DNA from: Pelomonas sp. Root1217
GTDB taxonomy: Bacteria > Pseudomonadota > Gammaproteobacteria > Burkholderiales > Burkholderiaceae_C
DNA: 64,000 nucleotides
Direction of reading: 5' to 3'
Assembly: GCF_001425705.1 (NCBI RefSeq)
Contig: NZ_LMDC01000001.1
Location: 1,410,486 to 1,474,485 of the forward strand
The translations under genes and the position numbers were made by a program. Within the stretch, counting starts at the first letter, position 1. Each line of letters opens with the position of its first letter. The notes below the pieces were generated by a model. It was not told the DNA's origin. It saw only the letters and a list, made by a program, of their open reading frames with translations, and did no database searches. Below, one piece after another: positions 1 through 8,527 of the stretch.

Positions 1-660
1 GTGGGCTGTGCCTCGGTGCGCGACGGGCGTGAGGTGCGCGGGCGTGATGGGCGCGACGCGCACATGGCTCAGGCGCCTTCGGTGGCGGGCGTGGCGGAGG
101 AGAGCTTCGGCAAGCCGGCCTGGGGGCGCAAGGGCGAGTTCTCACTGAGCGGCCAGCGGGTGCGCTACGAACGCGGTGCCGAGCGGCTGGCCTTGTTCGA
201 GCCTTTGCCCGCCAATTTGCGCAACCCGCTGAACTTCAGCTGGCAGGGGCCGGGCGGCGAGAGCTCGACCGTTTGTGAAGCCTGGACGCCGGAGGCCAGC
301 GCCAACAGCCGCCTGACCGACAGCAAGCCCTGGGTGCTGAGCTGCCGCTGGGGCAGCGCGCCGGCTGCGATGCTGCAGATCGGCGAGGGCCAGATGCGCC
401 GTGGCAAGCTCAGCCGTGAAGGTGCCTACCGCCGCGGCGAGCTGACGGTGGGGCTGCGCTCAGTGCATCTGCACGAAGGCAGCGCGCAGCCGCAAACGGT
501 GGCCACGGGCTATGAGATGCTGCACCAGGGCACCGTTGTGGGCAGCCTGGACCTGAGCGGTAGCCAACCGCGCCTGCGCCGCCCCGACCCGGCCACGCCG
601 TTGGGCCGTGCGGTGACCGAGGCGGCCCTGGCGCTGGCCCTGGTCTGGGAGCCAAGCTGA
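1..660 (+). CDS. 5'-truncated probable lipoprotein, function unknown
   Basis: The reading frame is open from the first base of the window and begins Val-Gly-Cys-Ala-Ser, which looks like the end of a lipobox (cleavage before Cys). The signal peptide and true start therefore probably lie upstream of the window. About 219 residues are visible, with a mixed charged/beta-type composition, no membrane segment and no catalytic motif I recognise. It ends 11 bases before the convergent Lrp-family gene. The coding call rests on frame length and the lipobox-like start. I cannot name a family. Confidence 0.6.
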   Translation: MGCASVRDGREVRGRDGRDAHMAQAPSVAGVAEESFGKPAWGRKGEFSLSGQRVRYERGAERLALFEPLPANLRNPLNFSWQGPGGESSTVCEAWTPEASANSRLTDSKPWVLSCRWGSAPAAMLQIGEGQMRRGKLSREGAYRRGELTVGLRSVHLHEGSAQPQTVATGYEMLHQGTVVGSLDLSGSQPRLRRPDPATPLGRAVTEAALALALVWEPS

Positions 661-671
661 GCTTAGGAGCG

Positions 672-1118
672 TCAGGTTTCCAGCTTCAACGGCGGTACGC
701 GCCGACGCAGTGGCTGGGCCTTGACGATGCTGGAGCTGGTCTGGGCGCAATCGGACAGCCTGTCCAAGGCCTGGTCGAGGTGCTCGATGGAGCGTAGCGC
801 CAGCCGCAGCACGAAGCAGTCGTCACCGGTGACCTTGTCGCATTCCAGCGCCTCGGGCATGGCGTCGATGCGCTGCTGCACCATGGCCAGTGCGCCCGGC
901 ATGGGCCGCACGCGCACGATGGCCTGCAGCGGGAAGCCCAGGGCCAGGGGGTCGATGTCGATGGTGAAGGCGCGGATCACGCCGCGTTCGCGTAGCCGCG
1001 CCAGCCGCTCCGACGTGGCGGGCGGCGACAGCCGAATAGCTTCGGCCAGGTCCTTCAGCGGTGCCCTGGCGTCCGCGGCCAGCGCGGCCAGCAGCAGGCG
1101 GTCGATGTCGTCGATCAT
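672..1118 (-). CDS. Lrp/AsnC-family transcriptional regulator
   Basis: 148 residues, the usual Lrp/AsnC size. Residues 1-60 form the AsnC-type helix-turn-helix (MIDDIDRLLLAAL at the start, then ...SPPATSERLARLRERGVI). The rest is the RAM/effector domain, with the family's typical 'VTGDDCFVLRLAL' strand. I chose the ATG at 1118 because family members start almost directly at 'DxxDRxLL'; the frame is open further upstream to 1214, but that extension is not family-like. It is transcribed away from an EamA exporter. Lrp-type regulators often control a divergently transcribed amino-acid exporter, so this pairing suggests an amino-acid-responsive switch (inference). Confidence 0.85.
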   Translation of the reverse strand: MIDDIDRLLLAALAADARAPLKDLAEAIRLSPPATSERLARLRERGVIRAFTIDIDPLALGFPLQAIVRVRPMPGALAMVQQRIDAMPEALECDKVTGDDCFVLRLALRSIEHLDQALDRLSDCAQTSSSIVKAQPLRRRVPPLKLET

Positions 1119-1130
1119 GATTAGGTTTGA

Positions 1131-1160
1131 ATAGTGAACTGCCTTTGCCAATTCTGCCAA
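1131..1160 (-). promoter_or_regulatory. Possible sigma70-type promoter of the Lrp-family gene
   Basis: On the minus strand TTGGCA (1155-1160) is followed after 18 bases by CACTAT (1131-1136), about 13 bases before the ATG at 1118. The short distance would leave almost no 5' leader. The match is moderate and the call tentative. The 126-base gap to the divergent exporter start is the natural place for the regulator's own operator. Confidence 0.3.
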
Positions 1161-1244
1161 GTCATCGGATTGCCGCGCATATTGCATGTATCTGCCATGC
1201 GGGCCTTGGAACAATGGCCTCCTTCGTCATTGCAAGGATTCACC

Positions 1245-2159
1245 GTGTCCCCCACCACACGCGGCGCCCTCGAGATGGGCAGCGCGATGAGCTTGCTGGG
1301 CTCCATCGGCTATTTCGTGCTGCTGTCCGGCTTGGCGCCGCTGGACGTCGTGTTCTGGCGCTGTGGCTTCGGGCTGTTGACGCTGGCACTGATCTGCACG
1401 GTGCTGGGCCTGTGGCGCCGGCCGAGCGCGCGGGAACTGGGGCTGACCGTGCTGGGAGGCGTGGCCATTGTTCTGAACTGGGTGCTGCTGTTCGGCGCCT
1501 ACGGCCGGGCCTCGGTGGCCGTGGCCACGGCGGTCTACAACCTGCAGCCCTTTTTGCTGATGGGCCTGGGCGTGATGTTCTTCGGCGAGCGGCTCAGCCT
1601 GGCGCGGCTGGCCTGGGTGGCCCTGGCCTTTGCGGGCATGGTGCTCATCGTGCAGGCACGGCCGAGCGCCGGCTATGTCGGCGGCAACTTCGGGCTGGGT
1701 GTGGCGATGGCCCTGGGTGCCGCGGCGCTGTGGGCGGTGGCGGCCGTTGTCGCCAAGCGCTTGAGCGGCATGTCCGCCCCGCTGATCGCCATGATCCAGG
1801 TCGCCGTCGGCATGCTGATGCTGACGCCCTTTGCCGACTTCGGCCATTTGCCGCAGACGGCACTGGGCTGGATGCCGCTGGTGGTGCTGGGCGTCGTGCA
1901 CACCGGGCTGATGTACGCGCTGATGTATGCCGGCGTGCAGCGCCTGCCGACGGCACTGCAGGGTGGCCTGTCCTTCCTCTACCCGGTGGTGGCCATCGGC
2001 GTGGACTGGCTGGCCCTGGGGCACGAACTGGCGCCGCTGCAGTGGCTGGGCGCGGCGGCCATCCTGCTGGGTGCTGCGGGCCTCTTCAGGGCTTCTCGGC
2101 CAGCGCCTTCAGATTCGCCAGCCCCTCGTCGAAATCCGGCCCGACCATCCTGTCCATGA
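1245..2159 (+). CDS. EamA/DMT-family transporter (probable metabolite exporter)
   Basis: About 304 residues with ten hydrophobic segments arranged as two EamA repeats, the drug/metabolite transporter architecture ('FGAYGRASVAVATAVYNLQPFLLMGLG' belongs to the first repeat). I chose the GTG at 1245 because AAGGA (1234-1238) lies six bases upstream and the next residues lead straight into the first helix; the frame is open upstream to 1134 without a better start. It is divergent from the Lrp-family gene and probably controlled by it. The last ~25 codons overlap the end of the convergent SRPBCC gene by 74 bases and encode a Pro/Arg-rich tail not typical of the family. The substrate cannot be told from sequence. 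Confidence 0.85.
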   Translation: MSPTTRGALEMGSAMSLLGSIGYFVLLSGLAPLDVVFWRCGFGLLTLALICTVLGLWRRPSARELGLTVLGGVAIVLNWVLLFGAYGRASVAVATAVYNLQPFLLMGLGVMFFGERLSLARLAWVALAFAGMVLIVQARPSAGYVGGNFGLGVAMALGAAALWAVAAVVAKRLSGMSAPLIAMIQVAVGMLMLTPFADFGHLPQTALGWMPLVVLGVVHTGLMYALMYAGVQRLPTALQGGLSFLYPVVAIGVDWLALGHELAPLQWLGAAAILLGAAGLFRASRPAPSDSPAPRRNPARPSCP

Positions 2160-2616
2160 ACAGGCCCATCCAGCGGTAGACCGGGTTGCTGCCCATGTCG
2201 CCGTCCATGGACCAGGTCACCTGGGTGGCGCCGCCATTGGTCTCGAGGCGGAATTCGCCGGTCGAGGTGGTGCCGAAGTCGGGGAAATAGAGCTCATAGC
2301 CGAGGCGCTTGGGCGCCTCGGCGGTCGTGAAGGTCATGCGGCCGTCGCCCTGGCTCTTGCTCTTCCAGGCCCAGACGGCGCCGGCGCCCGAGGCGGGGCC
2401 GCTGTATTCGATGGCCATGGCCGGATCGCGCTGGTTCCAGGCGCTCCAGGCTTTCCAGCCTCGCGGATCAGCGATGAGGGCGTAGATCTTGTCCGGCGCG
2501 GCGTCGATCTTCACCGTGCGCGAGAGCGTGTACTTCGGCGACAGCATCAGCCCGCCGCCTACGCACAGGACCAACAGCGCGACGATGGCGATCAGCAGGG
2601 CCTTGAGCACTTTCAT
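2086..2616 (-). CDS. SRPBCC (START-like) family protein with N-terminal membrane anchor
   Basis: 176 residues. Residues 1-25 are a strong hydrophobic anchor or uncleaved signal. The remainder has the SRPBCC/polyketide-cyclase pattern: an opening strand 'SRTVKIDAAPDKIYALIADPRGWKAW', central beta strands and a C-terminal helix. Such proteins bind hydrophobic ligands in a deep pocket; no ligand can be inferred here. The 3' end overlaps the convergent exporter gene by 74 bases. Confidence 0.8.
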   Translation of the reverse strand: MKVLKALLIAIVALLVLCVGGGLMLSPKYTLSRTVKIDAAPDKIYALIADPRGWKAWSAWNQRDPAMAIEYSGPASGAGAVWAWKSKSQGDGRMTFTTAEAPKRLGYELYFPDFGTTSTGEFRLETNGGATQVTWSMDGDMGSNPVYRWMGLFMDRMVGPDFDEGLANLKALAEKP

Positions 2617-2701
2617 CGGGAATCCCCGGGGTGTTGACGTGGCCGCACTGTGGGCGCCCCGCGCTGGTCACACAATCCGCACAACTCCTTCCTACAAGCT
2701 C

Positions 2702-3556
2702 ATGACGAACTCCGCCGACCTCGCCTCCGTGTACGCCGAACAAGGTTATCTCGTCATCCCCGGCTTCAAGACGGCCGCTGACATCGCCGCGCTGCGCCAG
2801 CGCGCCCTTGACCTCGTCGATGCCTTCGACCCTGGCGAGCAGCGCCCCGTCTTCACCACCGAGGAGCAACAGCGCCATGTCGACGACTACTTTCTCGACA
2901 GCGGCGACCAGATGCGCTGCTTCTTCGAGGAGGAGGCCTTCGATGCCGAGGGCCGGCTGCGCGTCGACAAGGCCCTGGCCATCAACAAGATCGGCCATGC
3001 GATGCACGACCTCGACCCGGTCTTCAGCGCCTTTTCCAAAGGCCAGGCGCTGCGCGGCGTGGCGGCCGAGCTCGGGCTGAAGCAGCCGCAGGTCTGGCAG
3101 AGCATGTTCATCTTCAAGCAGCCCGGCATCGGCGGTGAGGTGCGCTGGCACCAGGACGCCAGCTTCTTCGAGAGCGACCCCATCACGGTGACCACCTTCT
3201 GGTTCGCGCTGGAAGATGCGACGCTGCACAACGGCTGCCTGTGGACCGAGCCAGGCGGCCACAAGGGCGAGCGTGGCGTGCTGCGCGAGCGTTTTGTGCG
3301 CGAGGGCCGCAAGGCCTGGATGGAGCAGATCGACGCGACACCCTGGCCCGCGGCGGACTCGCGGCAGGCCATTCCGCTGGAGGTCGAGGCGGGCTCCCTG
3401 GTCGTCTTCCATGGCCTGTTGCCGCATTACTCGGCGGCCAACCGCTCCGACAAATCGCGCCATGCCTACACCCTGCATGTGACGGACGCGGCCAGCCGCT
3501 ATTCACCGCGCAACTGGCTGCAGCGTGACGGCACGTTGCCGGTGCGGGGTTTCTAA
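2702..3556 (+). CDS. Phytanoyl-CoA dioxygenase (PhyH) family protein
   Basis: 284 residues, typical of PhyH-type Fe(II)/2-oxoglutarate oxygenases. The opening 'YAEQGYLVIPGF' is the family start pattern. The iron-binding HxD is visible in 'VRWHQDASFF' and the distal His in 'HGLLPHYSAANRS', followed by Arg residues suited to 2-oxoglutarate binding. I chose the ATG at 2702 to match the family N-terminus, though no good Shine-Dalgarno precedes it. Flanking genes give no pathway context. The substrate is unknown, but the metal ligands are intact, so the enzyme is probably active. Confidence 0.85.
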   Translation: MTNSADLASVYAEQGYLVIPGFKTAADIAALRQRALDLVDAFDPGEQRPVFTTEEQQRHVDDYFLDSGDQMRCFFEEEAFDAEGRLRVDKALAINKIGHAMHDLDPVFSAFSKGQALRGVAAELGLKQPQVWQSMFIFKQPGIGGEVRWHQDASFFESDPITVTTFWFALEDATLHNGCLWTEPGGHKGERGVLRERFVREGRKAWMEQIDATPWPAADSRQAIPLEVEAGSLVVFHGLLPHYSAANRSDKSRHAYTLHVTDAASRYSPRNWLQRDGTLPVRGF

Positions 3557-3702
3557 GCCGCGCCCTCACAGCGGTCACAAGTCCATACACCCCAAGCCCT
3601 TTGTCCTACAAGGCGAAGGAGCTTGCACCGGCATGGCGCGCCACCGGGTCACCTCACAGTCGGCTCCATCGCAAACGTCGACAACGACGACCGGAGGCCG
3701 AT

Positions 3703-4878
3703 ATGAAATTCCCCAAATCGATGCACGCCGAGGGCTGGGCCAACCACCTGGAGGAGACCAAGTCCGAGCATCTGCCCGAAGCCCTGAGGGACGGCGGCGC
3801 CGCGCCGCTGCATGCCGCCAAGGCGCCCCCTGTCGGCGCGGCGCGACTCAGGCCGACCGGCGCTGGGGCCAAGGTGTCGGCGACGACGCCGCTTCATGCC
3901 GAGACGCCGCGTGTCGAGCCGGTTCACGCCCGGCCTCAGCCTTCCACCGCGTCAGTGCAGCGTGACCGGCAGATGAGCTGGATGATCCCGGCCGGCGCCG
4001 GCGCCGCCCTCATCGCTGCTGTGGCCATCTGGGCCATGAACCGGCCGAGCGAGGCCCCCGTCACGCCGCCGGCCATCGTGACCGGCAGCGCCGAGCCGCA
4101 GACCGAAGTGGCCGCTGCCACGCCGGTGCCGGAGACGCCCGCCGCTTCGCAGGCCGAGGACAGCACGACGACCACCGTCGCTGCCGCGCCAGCACCTGCC
4201 GAGCCTGCAGCGACCACCACCCGTCTGGGCCCACCGGTGACGACGACCCGGCCGGCGGCCGACGCTCCCGCTGTGGTGGCCCAGGCGCCGGCCCCCGCGG
4301 CGCGACCCGACATGGTGTTGCGCGCCGCACCGAACAGCCCGGCTGCAACCCTGTCGCCACCGACGACCGTGGCGGCCGCGCCAACAAACAGCCAGCCGCT
4401 CAGCGTGCCCCCCGGCTCGGCGCCCATCGTGATGCCGCCGACCGCTGCCGGCCCGGCCACGGCGATGACACCTCAAACCACGCCGCAAGCCATGCCGCCT
4501 GCGACGCCACCGCTGGCCTCGACGACGCCTGCCGCGCCTGACACGGTTACCGGTTCGACGGCGCCTGGCACGCCGGCTCAGACCCAGGCTCAAGCCCAGC
4601 CGCAACCGCCGCAGCAGCTCCTGCCGACGGTCGAAGACAGCGGCATCACGGCCAAGGTGCGCATGGCCCTCTCCGCCGATTCAACGCTGGCCGCAGTACC
4701 CATCGCTGTCAGCACCGACCATGGCGTCGTGAAGCTGGAAGGCCAGGCGCCCGACACCCAGACTCGTGAGCGGGCCACTGTGGTCGCGTCCTCAACGGGT
4801 GGCGTGAAGGCTGTCGACAACCGCCTGACGGTGCCGCCCGCTGCGGTGGTGAGCCAGGCACCGACCAGCCAGCAATAA
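3703..4878 (+). CDS. BON-domain protein with membrane anchor and long Pro/Ala/Thr-rich linker
   Basis: 391 residues. I chose the ATG at 3703 because CGGAGG (3692-3697) sits five bases upstream. An N-terminal cytoplasmic part of ~90 residues is followed by one membrane helix (around 'WMIPAGAGAALIAAVAIWAM'), then ~210 residues of low-complexity Pro/Ala/Thr sequence. The C-terminal BON domain starts at 'ITAKVRMALSADSTL' and includes 'VVKLEGQAPDTQTRERA'. BON domains bind phospholipid and occur in envelope-stress proteins such as OsmY. The linker would let the BON domain reach across the periplasm (inference). A strong terminator follows. Confidence 0.75.
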   Translation: MKFPKSMHAEGWANHLEETKSEHLPEALRDGGAAPLHAAKAPPVGAARLRPTGAGAKVSATTPLHAETPRVEPVHARPQPSTASVQRDRQMSWMIPAGAGAALIAAVAIWAMNRPSEAPVTPPAIVTGSAEPQTEVAAATPVPETPAASQAEDSTTTTVAAAPAPAEPAATTTRLGPPVTTTRPAADAPAVVAQAPAPAARPDMVLRAAPNSPAATLSPPTTVAAAPTNSQPLSVPPGSAPIVMPPTAAGPATAMTPQTTPQAMPPATPPLASTTPAAPDTVTGSTAPGTPAQTQAQAQPQPPQQLLPTVEDSGITAKVRMALSADSTLAAVPIAVSTDHGVVKLEGQAPDTQTRERATVVASSTGGVKAVDNRLTVPPAAVVSQAPTSQQ

Positions 4879-4892
4879 GCGCGTTGCAATGC

Positions 4893-4918
4893 AAAGGGCG
4901 CCCTCGAGGCGCCCTTTT
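4893..4918 (+). terminator. Rho-independent terminator after the BON-domain gene
   Basis: A 10-base stem AAAGGGCGCC pairs across a five-base loop with its complement and is followed by a T run ending at 4918. It lies between two convergent genes, and the A-rich left flank may let it act in both directions. Confidence 0.8.
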
Positions 4919-4936
4919 CGCGTTGTGCGGTTCGGT

Positions 4937-5368
4937 TCAGTGGCAGCGCTGGCTGCGGGCGGGCGCCAGTTCGGCGTCGATCAGCGCTTCCTCGGTCACC
5001 TCGCGAGCGGCTTCGAGCTGCTGGCAGAGTTCACTGATGCCGTCATCCCGGCCGCCAGTGACTGCCGGCAGCGGCGCCGCGGCAATTTCAGTGGGCAGGT
5101 CAGCCAGGGCGCCGATCAGCTGGAACAGCAGTTCCAGGCTGGCCTCGCCGTCCTGGGGCAGGTCGCGCGCGGCACCCAGGCTTCGGGCCAGGTACCAGCA
5201 GGCTTCGGCGGCGTTGTCGCAGGCCTGGGCCTTCAGTTCGAGGGCGCGATTCCGAGCTTCAGCCTCATCGCGCTCACGATGGGCCTGGGCGATCTCATAG
5301 CCCAGATCGGCCGGGACAGCATCGTCTGGCGAGAGCGCGGCAAAGTCGAGATGGTGGGCCATGGGCAC
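4937..5368 (-). CDS. Conserved-type hypothetical protein, helical
   Basis: 143 residues (or 141 from the Met two codons in). Composition is Ala/Glu/Leu-rich and mostly helical, with a possible coiled-coil stretch near 'HRERDEAEARNRALELKAQA'; no membrane segment or signal. It shares the minus strand with glmU and lies downstream of it after a 99-base gap. I do not recognise a family; the coding call rests on frame length, a normal start context and codon use like its neighbours. Confidence 0.6.
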   Translation of the reverse strand: MPMAHHLDFAALSPDDAVPADLGYEIAQAHRERDEAEARNRALELKAQACDNAAEACWYLARSLGAARDLPQDGEASLELLFQLIGALADLPTEIAAAPLPAVTGGRDDGISELCQQLEAAREVTEEALIDAELAPARSQRCH

Positions 5369-5467
5369 TGCGGTGTTCGTGACAGGGCCATCCTAACGGC
5401 GGGCCGGTCCGGCAAGTGCCCCCTCACCTCGAGCGGCGTGAAGCAATCGCCGGAATTAAGTCACTAT

Positions 5468-6847
5468 TCAACGCTTCTTCGTCGGACGGGTCCAGCCAGT
5501 CAATGCAACTTGTTTGCCGCGAGCGACAGCGAGGTCACCGGGGGTAACGTCCTTGGTGATGGTGGACCCCCCGCCAATGGTGGCGCCATTGCCAATCTTG
5601 ATGGGCGCCACCAGCACGCAGTTGGAGCCGACGTGAACGTCATCGCCGATCGTGGTGCGGTGCTTGTTGGCGCCGTCGTAGTTGGCCGTGATCGAACCCG
5701 CGCCGTAGTTGACGCGCTCGCCCACGGTGGCGTCGCCCAGATAGGCCAGGTGGTTGGCCTTGGCGCCCTTGGCCAGCGTCGAGTTCTTGACCTCGACGAA
5801 GTTGCCGATGTGCACCTCGGCACCCAGTTGCGCGCCCGGGCGCAGGCGGGCGAAGGGGCCGATCAGTGCGCCCTCGCCGACGCTGGCGCCCGCCGCTTCA
5901 CCGTCGATGTGGGTGAACTCATGGATGCGTGCGCCGGCGGCGATGGTCACGTTGCGGATCACGCAGTTGGCGCCTACGCGTACGCCGTCGCCCAGGCTCA
6001 CATCGCCTTCGAAGACGCAGTTCACGTCGATCTCGACGTCCTGGCCGTGCGTCAGCGTGCCGCGCAGGTCGAAGCGGGCCGGGTCGGCCAGGCGCACGCC
6101 GGCGCGCATCAGGCCTTCCGCCTGGCGGACCTGGAAGGCGCGTTCGAGCTGGGAGAGCTGCACGGGGTCGTTGACGCCCAGCACCTCGATCTCGCTGTGG
6201 GCCTTGATGCCCAGGACCGGCAGGCCCTCGGCAACGGCCATCGCGACGATGTCGGTCAGGTAGTACTCGCCCTGAGCGTTGTTGTTGGTCAGCTGGCCGA
6301 CCCAGCGCTTGAGTGCAGCGGTGGGCGCGGCCATCATGCCGCTGTAGCCCTCGTGGATGAGGCGCTGCTCGGGCGTGGCGTCCTTGTGCTCGACGATGGC
6401 GAGCACGCCGCCGTCATCGGGGTCGCGGATGATGCGGCCGTAGCCGGTGGGGTCGACGAGGTCGACCGTCAGCAGCACCAGGGCGTGGCCGGCACAGGCT
6501 TCGACGAGGGCCTTGGCCGTGGCGGTCTCGATGAGAGGCACGTCGCCGTTGAGGATCAGCGTGGTGCCTTCGCCCAACAGGGCCGGCACGACCTGCTGAA
6601 TGGCATGGCCGGTGCCCAGCTGGGGCATCTGGCGCACGAAGGAGATGCCGTCCGCCGAGACGGCCGCCTCGACCTGGTCAGCGCCGTGCCCCGTGATGAC
6701 GATGCGCGCGCTGGCGGCCAGGGGCTCACAGCTCTTGAGCACATGGGCCAGCAGCGAGCGGCCGGCGAGTTTGTGCAACACCTTGGGCGTTGCGGACTTC
6801 ATGCGGGTGCCCTTGCCCGCCGCCATGATCACGATGTTGAGCGCCAT
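5468..6847 (-). CDS. glmU: Bifunctional GlcN-1-P acetyltransferase / GlcNAc-1-P uridyltransferase
   Basis: 459 residues, full length for GlmU. The N-terminal nucleotidyltransferase domain shows 'AAGKGTRMKS' (residues 9-18), 'LNGDVPLI' and 'GYGRIIRD'. The C-terminal half is a left-handed beta-helix of hexapeptide repeats, with 'LGDATVGERVNYGAGSITANYDGANKHRT', which carries acetyltransferase residues. GlmU acetylates glucosamine-1-phosphate and then makes UDP-GlcNAc, the precursor of peptidoglycan and lipid A. It acts in the cytoplasm. No other amino-sugar gene is adjacent. Confidence 0.97.
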   Translation of the reverse strand: MALNIVIMAAGKGTRMKSATPKVLHKLAGRSLLAHVLKSCEPLAASARIVITGHGADQVEAAVSADGISFVRQMPQLGTGHAIQQVVPALLGEGTTLILNGDVPLIETATAKALVEACAGHALVLLTVDLVDPTGYGRIIRDPDDGGVLAIVEHKDATPEQRLIHEGYSGMMAAPTAALKRWVGQLTNNNAQGEYYLTDIVAMAVAEGLPVLGIKAHSEIEVLGVNDPVQLSQLERAFQVRQAEGLMRAGVRLADPARFDLRGTLTHGQDVEIDVNCVFEGDVSLGDGVRVGANCVIRNVTIAAGARIHEFTHIDGEAAGASVGEGALIGPFARLRPGAQLGAEVHIGNFVEVKNSTLAKGAKANHLAYLGDATVGERVNYGAGSITANYDGANKHRTTIGDDVHVGSNCVLVAPIKIGNGATIGGGSTITKDVTPGDLAVARGKQVALTGWTRPTKKR

Positions 6848-6922
6848 GCCTGCCTTGCGACTGCGTTTGAACGAAGCCGCGATTATGGTCAGGCAGGGCG
6901 TGGTCTCCTGCGATTCCCGCCG

Positions 6923-7546
6923 CTAGCGGATGGCTTGCACGGACACGCGGTGCGATTTCGGGTTGACCTTGGGGAACTCGGCCATGGCCGCGTCGAACAG
7001 GGGCGTCAGCAGGGCATCGCTGCCCATGGTCACGCCTTCGTTGCTGGCATGGGTCTCGAACAGGGCCTCGCCGCTGGCGCGGTCACGCATCAGCAAGGCC
7101 ACGGCGCGGTCGTAGCGGCGGTCGAAGAACGGGTCGTGGCGCCAGCCAAAGCCGCCCCAGCCTGGCGCATAGCCATAGCGCGGCGAGAAGAGGCGACCGC
7201 GCCAGCGCCACCACAGCGGGTCGTCCCACGGCACGGGGTCGTAAGCGGTGACGCGGGCACCCAGCGTGACGAGCACGTCGGCAGTTTTGGTGTCTGCCGC
7301 TGGTTTGAAGCCGGCCTTCTCCAGCGCGGCCTTGGCAGCGTCTTCCAGCGTGGCCTGGCGCTTGGCGGCCTCCTCGCTCTGCTGCTGCGAGGGCAGGCGG
7401 TCGAAGGCATAGCTGCCAGGCTTGCGGTCGGCGGGCCAGTTGCCATAGCTGGAAACGTCGGCGGAGACCGTGTAGGGGCCGGCGCAGCCGGTGAGGGCGG
7501 CGACCGAGGCAGCGGCAAGGGTGGTGAGGATCAGGCGGCGGTTCAT
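6923..7546 (-). CDS. DUF4136-type lipoprotein
   Basis: 207 residues from the ATG at 7546, preceded by a good GGAGGT (7553-7558). Residues 1-20 are a lipoprotein signal ending in 'LTGCAG' with Cys as the first mature residue. The mature part resembles DUF4136 outer-membrane-associated lipoproteins: an early 'VSADVSSYGNW', then 'TYAFDRLPS'-like and Trp/Gly-rich central segments. Members have no established biochemical function. The frame extends upstream, but the lipobox fixes the start. Confidence 0.75.
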   Translation of the reverse strand: MNRRLILTTLAAASVAALTGCAGPYTVSADVSSYGNWPADRKPGSYAFDRLPSQQQSEEAAKRQATLEDAAKAALEKAGFKPAADTKTADVLVTLGARVTAYDPVPWDDPLWWRWRGRLFSPRYGYAPGWGGFGWRHDPFFDRRYDRAVALLMRDRASGEALFETHASNEGVTMGSDALLTPLFDAAMAEFPKVNPKSHRVSVQAIR

Positions 7547-7607
7547 GACGGCACCTCCATCAACGAGATGCCGCCATTCTGATCCGCCCAGATTGCCCGC
7601 GTGTAAA

Positions 7608-8522
7608 TCAGCGTTGCAGCGTGATGACTGCAGCCGGCGCGGGTGTCGCGCAACTTTCATCGTCGTCGAAGGCGATGTCGCCGTCGGGCTCGGCTTTGCC
7701 GGTCGCCTTCATCGTCTCGAAGGGGAAGAGCTTCTTGTCCATCATGTGCGACGGCACGATGTTGCCCATGGCGGTGAAGATGTTGTCGATGCGGCCCGGG
7801 TAGCGCTTTTCCCACTCGTTGATCATGGCCTTGACCTGCACGCGCTGCAGGTTGTCCTGGCTGCCGCACAGGTTGCACGGAATGATCGGGAACTCGCGGT
7901 GCTCGGCCCAGCGCACCAGGTCGGGCTCCTTCACATAGGCCAGCGGGCGGATGACGACGTTCTTGCCGTCGTCGCTGACGAGCTTGGCCGGCATGCCCTT
8001 GAGGCGGCTGCCGAAGAACATGTTCAGGAACAGCGTCGTGACCATGTCGTCGCGGTGGTGGCCCAGCGCGATCTTGGTGGCGCCCAGCTCGCCGGCCACG
8101 CGGTAGAGGATGCCGCGGCGCAGGCGTGAGCACAGGCTGCAGGTCGTCTTGCCCTCGGGGATGAGCTTCTTGACGATGGAATAGGTGTCCTGGTTCTCGA
8201 TGTGGAAGTCCACGCCGCGCGAACGCAGGTAGTTGGGCAGCACCTCCTCGGGGAAGCCGGGCTGCTTCTGGTCGAGGTTGACGGCGACGAGGCTGAACTT
8301 GATGGGCGCGCGCTGCTGCATGTTGATCAGGATGTCCAGCATCGCGTAGCTGTCCTTGCCGCCCGACAGGCAGACCATGACCTTGTCGCCTTCTTCGATC
8401 ATGTTGAAGTCGGTGACGGCCTGGCCCACCTGGCGGTGCAGGCGCTTGGACAGCTTGTTGATCTCGTATGCGGCCTTCTTGTCGGCGGCGGCTTGTTCGG
8501 CGAAATCCAGAACTTCAGACAT
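7608..8522 (-). CDS. ttcA: tRNA 2-thiocytidine synthetase
   Basis: 304 residues from the ATG at 8522; an alternative ATG at 8534 overlaps the upstream stop codon. The PP-loop ATPase motif is seen in '[15 protein letters not shown]', and Fe-S ligand cysteines in '[10 protein letters not shown]' and 'CNLCGSQ'. TtcA installs 2-thiocytidine at position 32 of some tRNAs using ATP and a [4Fe-4S] cluster. The start overlaps or abuts the end of the oxidoreductase/FolB fusion gene, so the two are translationally linked. A folB-ttcA neighbourhood is familiar in beta-proteobacteria. Confidence 0.93.
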   Translation of the reverse strand: MSEVLDFAEQAAADKKAAYEINKLSKRLHRQVGQAVTDFNMIEEGDKVMVCLSGGKDSYAMLDILINMQQRAPIKFSLVAVNLDQKQPGFPEEVLPNYLRSRGVDFHIENQDTYSIVKKLIPEGKTTCSLCSRLRRGILYRVAGELGATKIALGHHRDDMVTTLFLNMFFGSRLKGMPAKLVSDDGKNVVIRPLAYVKEPDLVRWAEHREFPIIPCNLCGSQDNLQRVQVKAMINEWEKRYPGRIDNIFTAMGNIVPSHMMDKKLFPFETMKATGKAEPDGDIAFDDDESCATPAPAAVITLQR

Positions 8523-8527
8523 ATGAC

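Noticed and set aside
4889-7582. Very long plus-strand open frame (897 codons) opposite glmU and the DUF4136 lipoprotein
   Set aside because: Antisense shadow caused by high GC; glmU on the other strand has full family motifs, and this frame's product is low-complexity His/Gly/Asp/Arg sequence.
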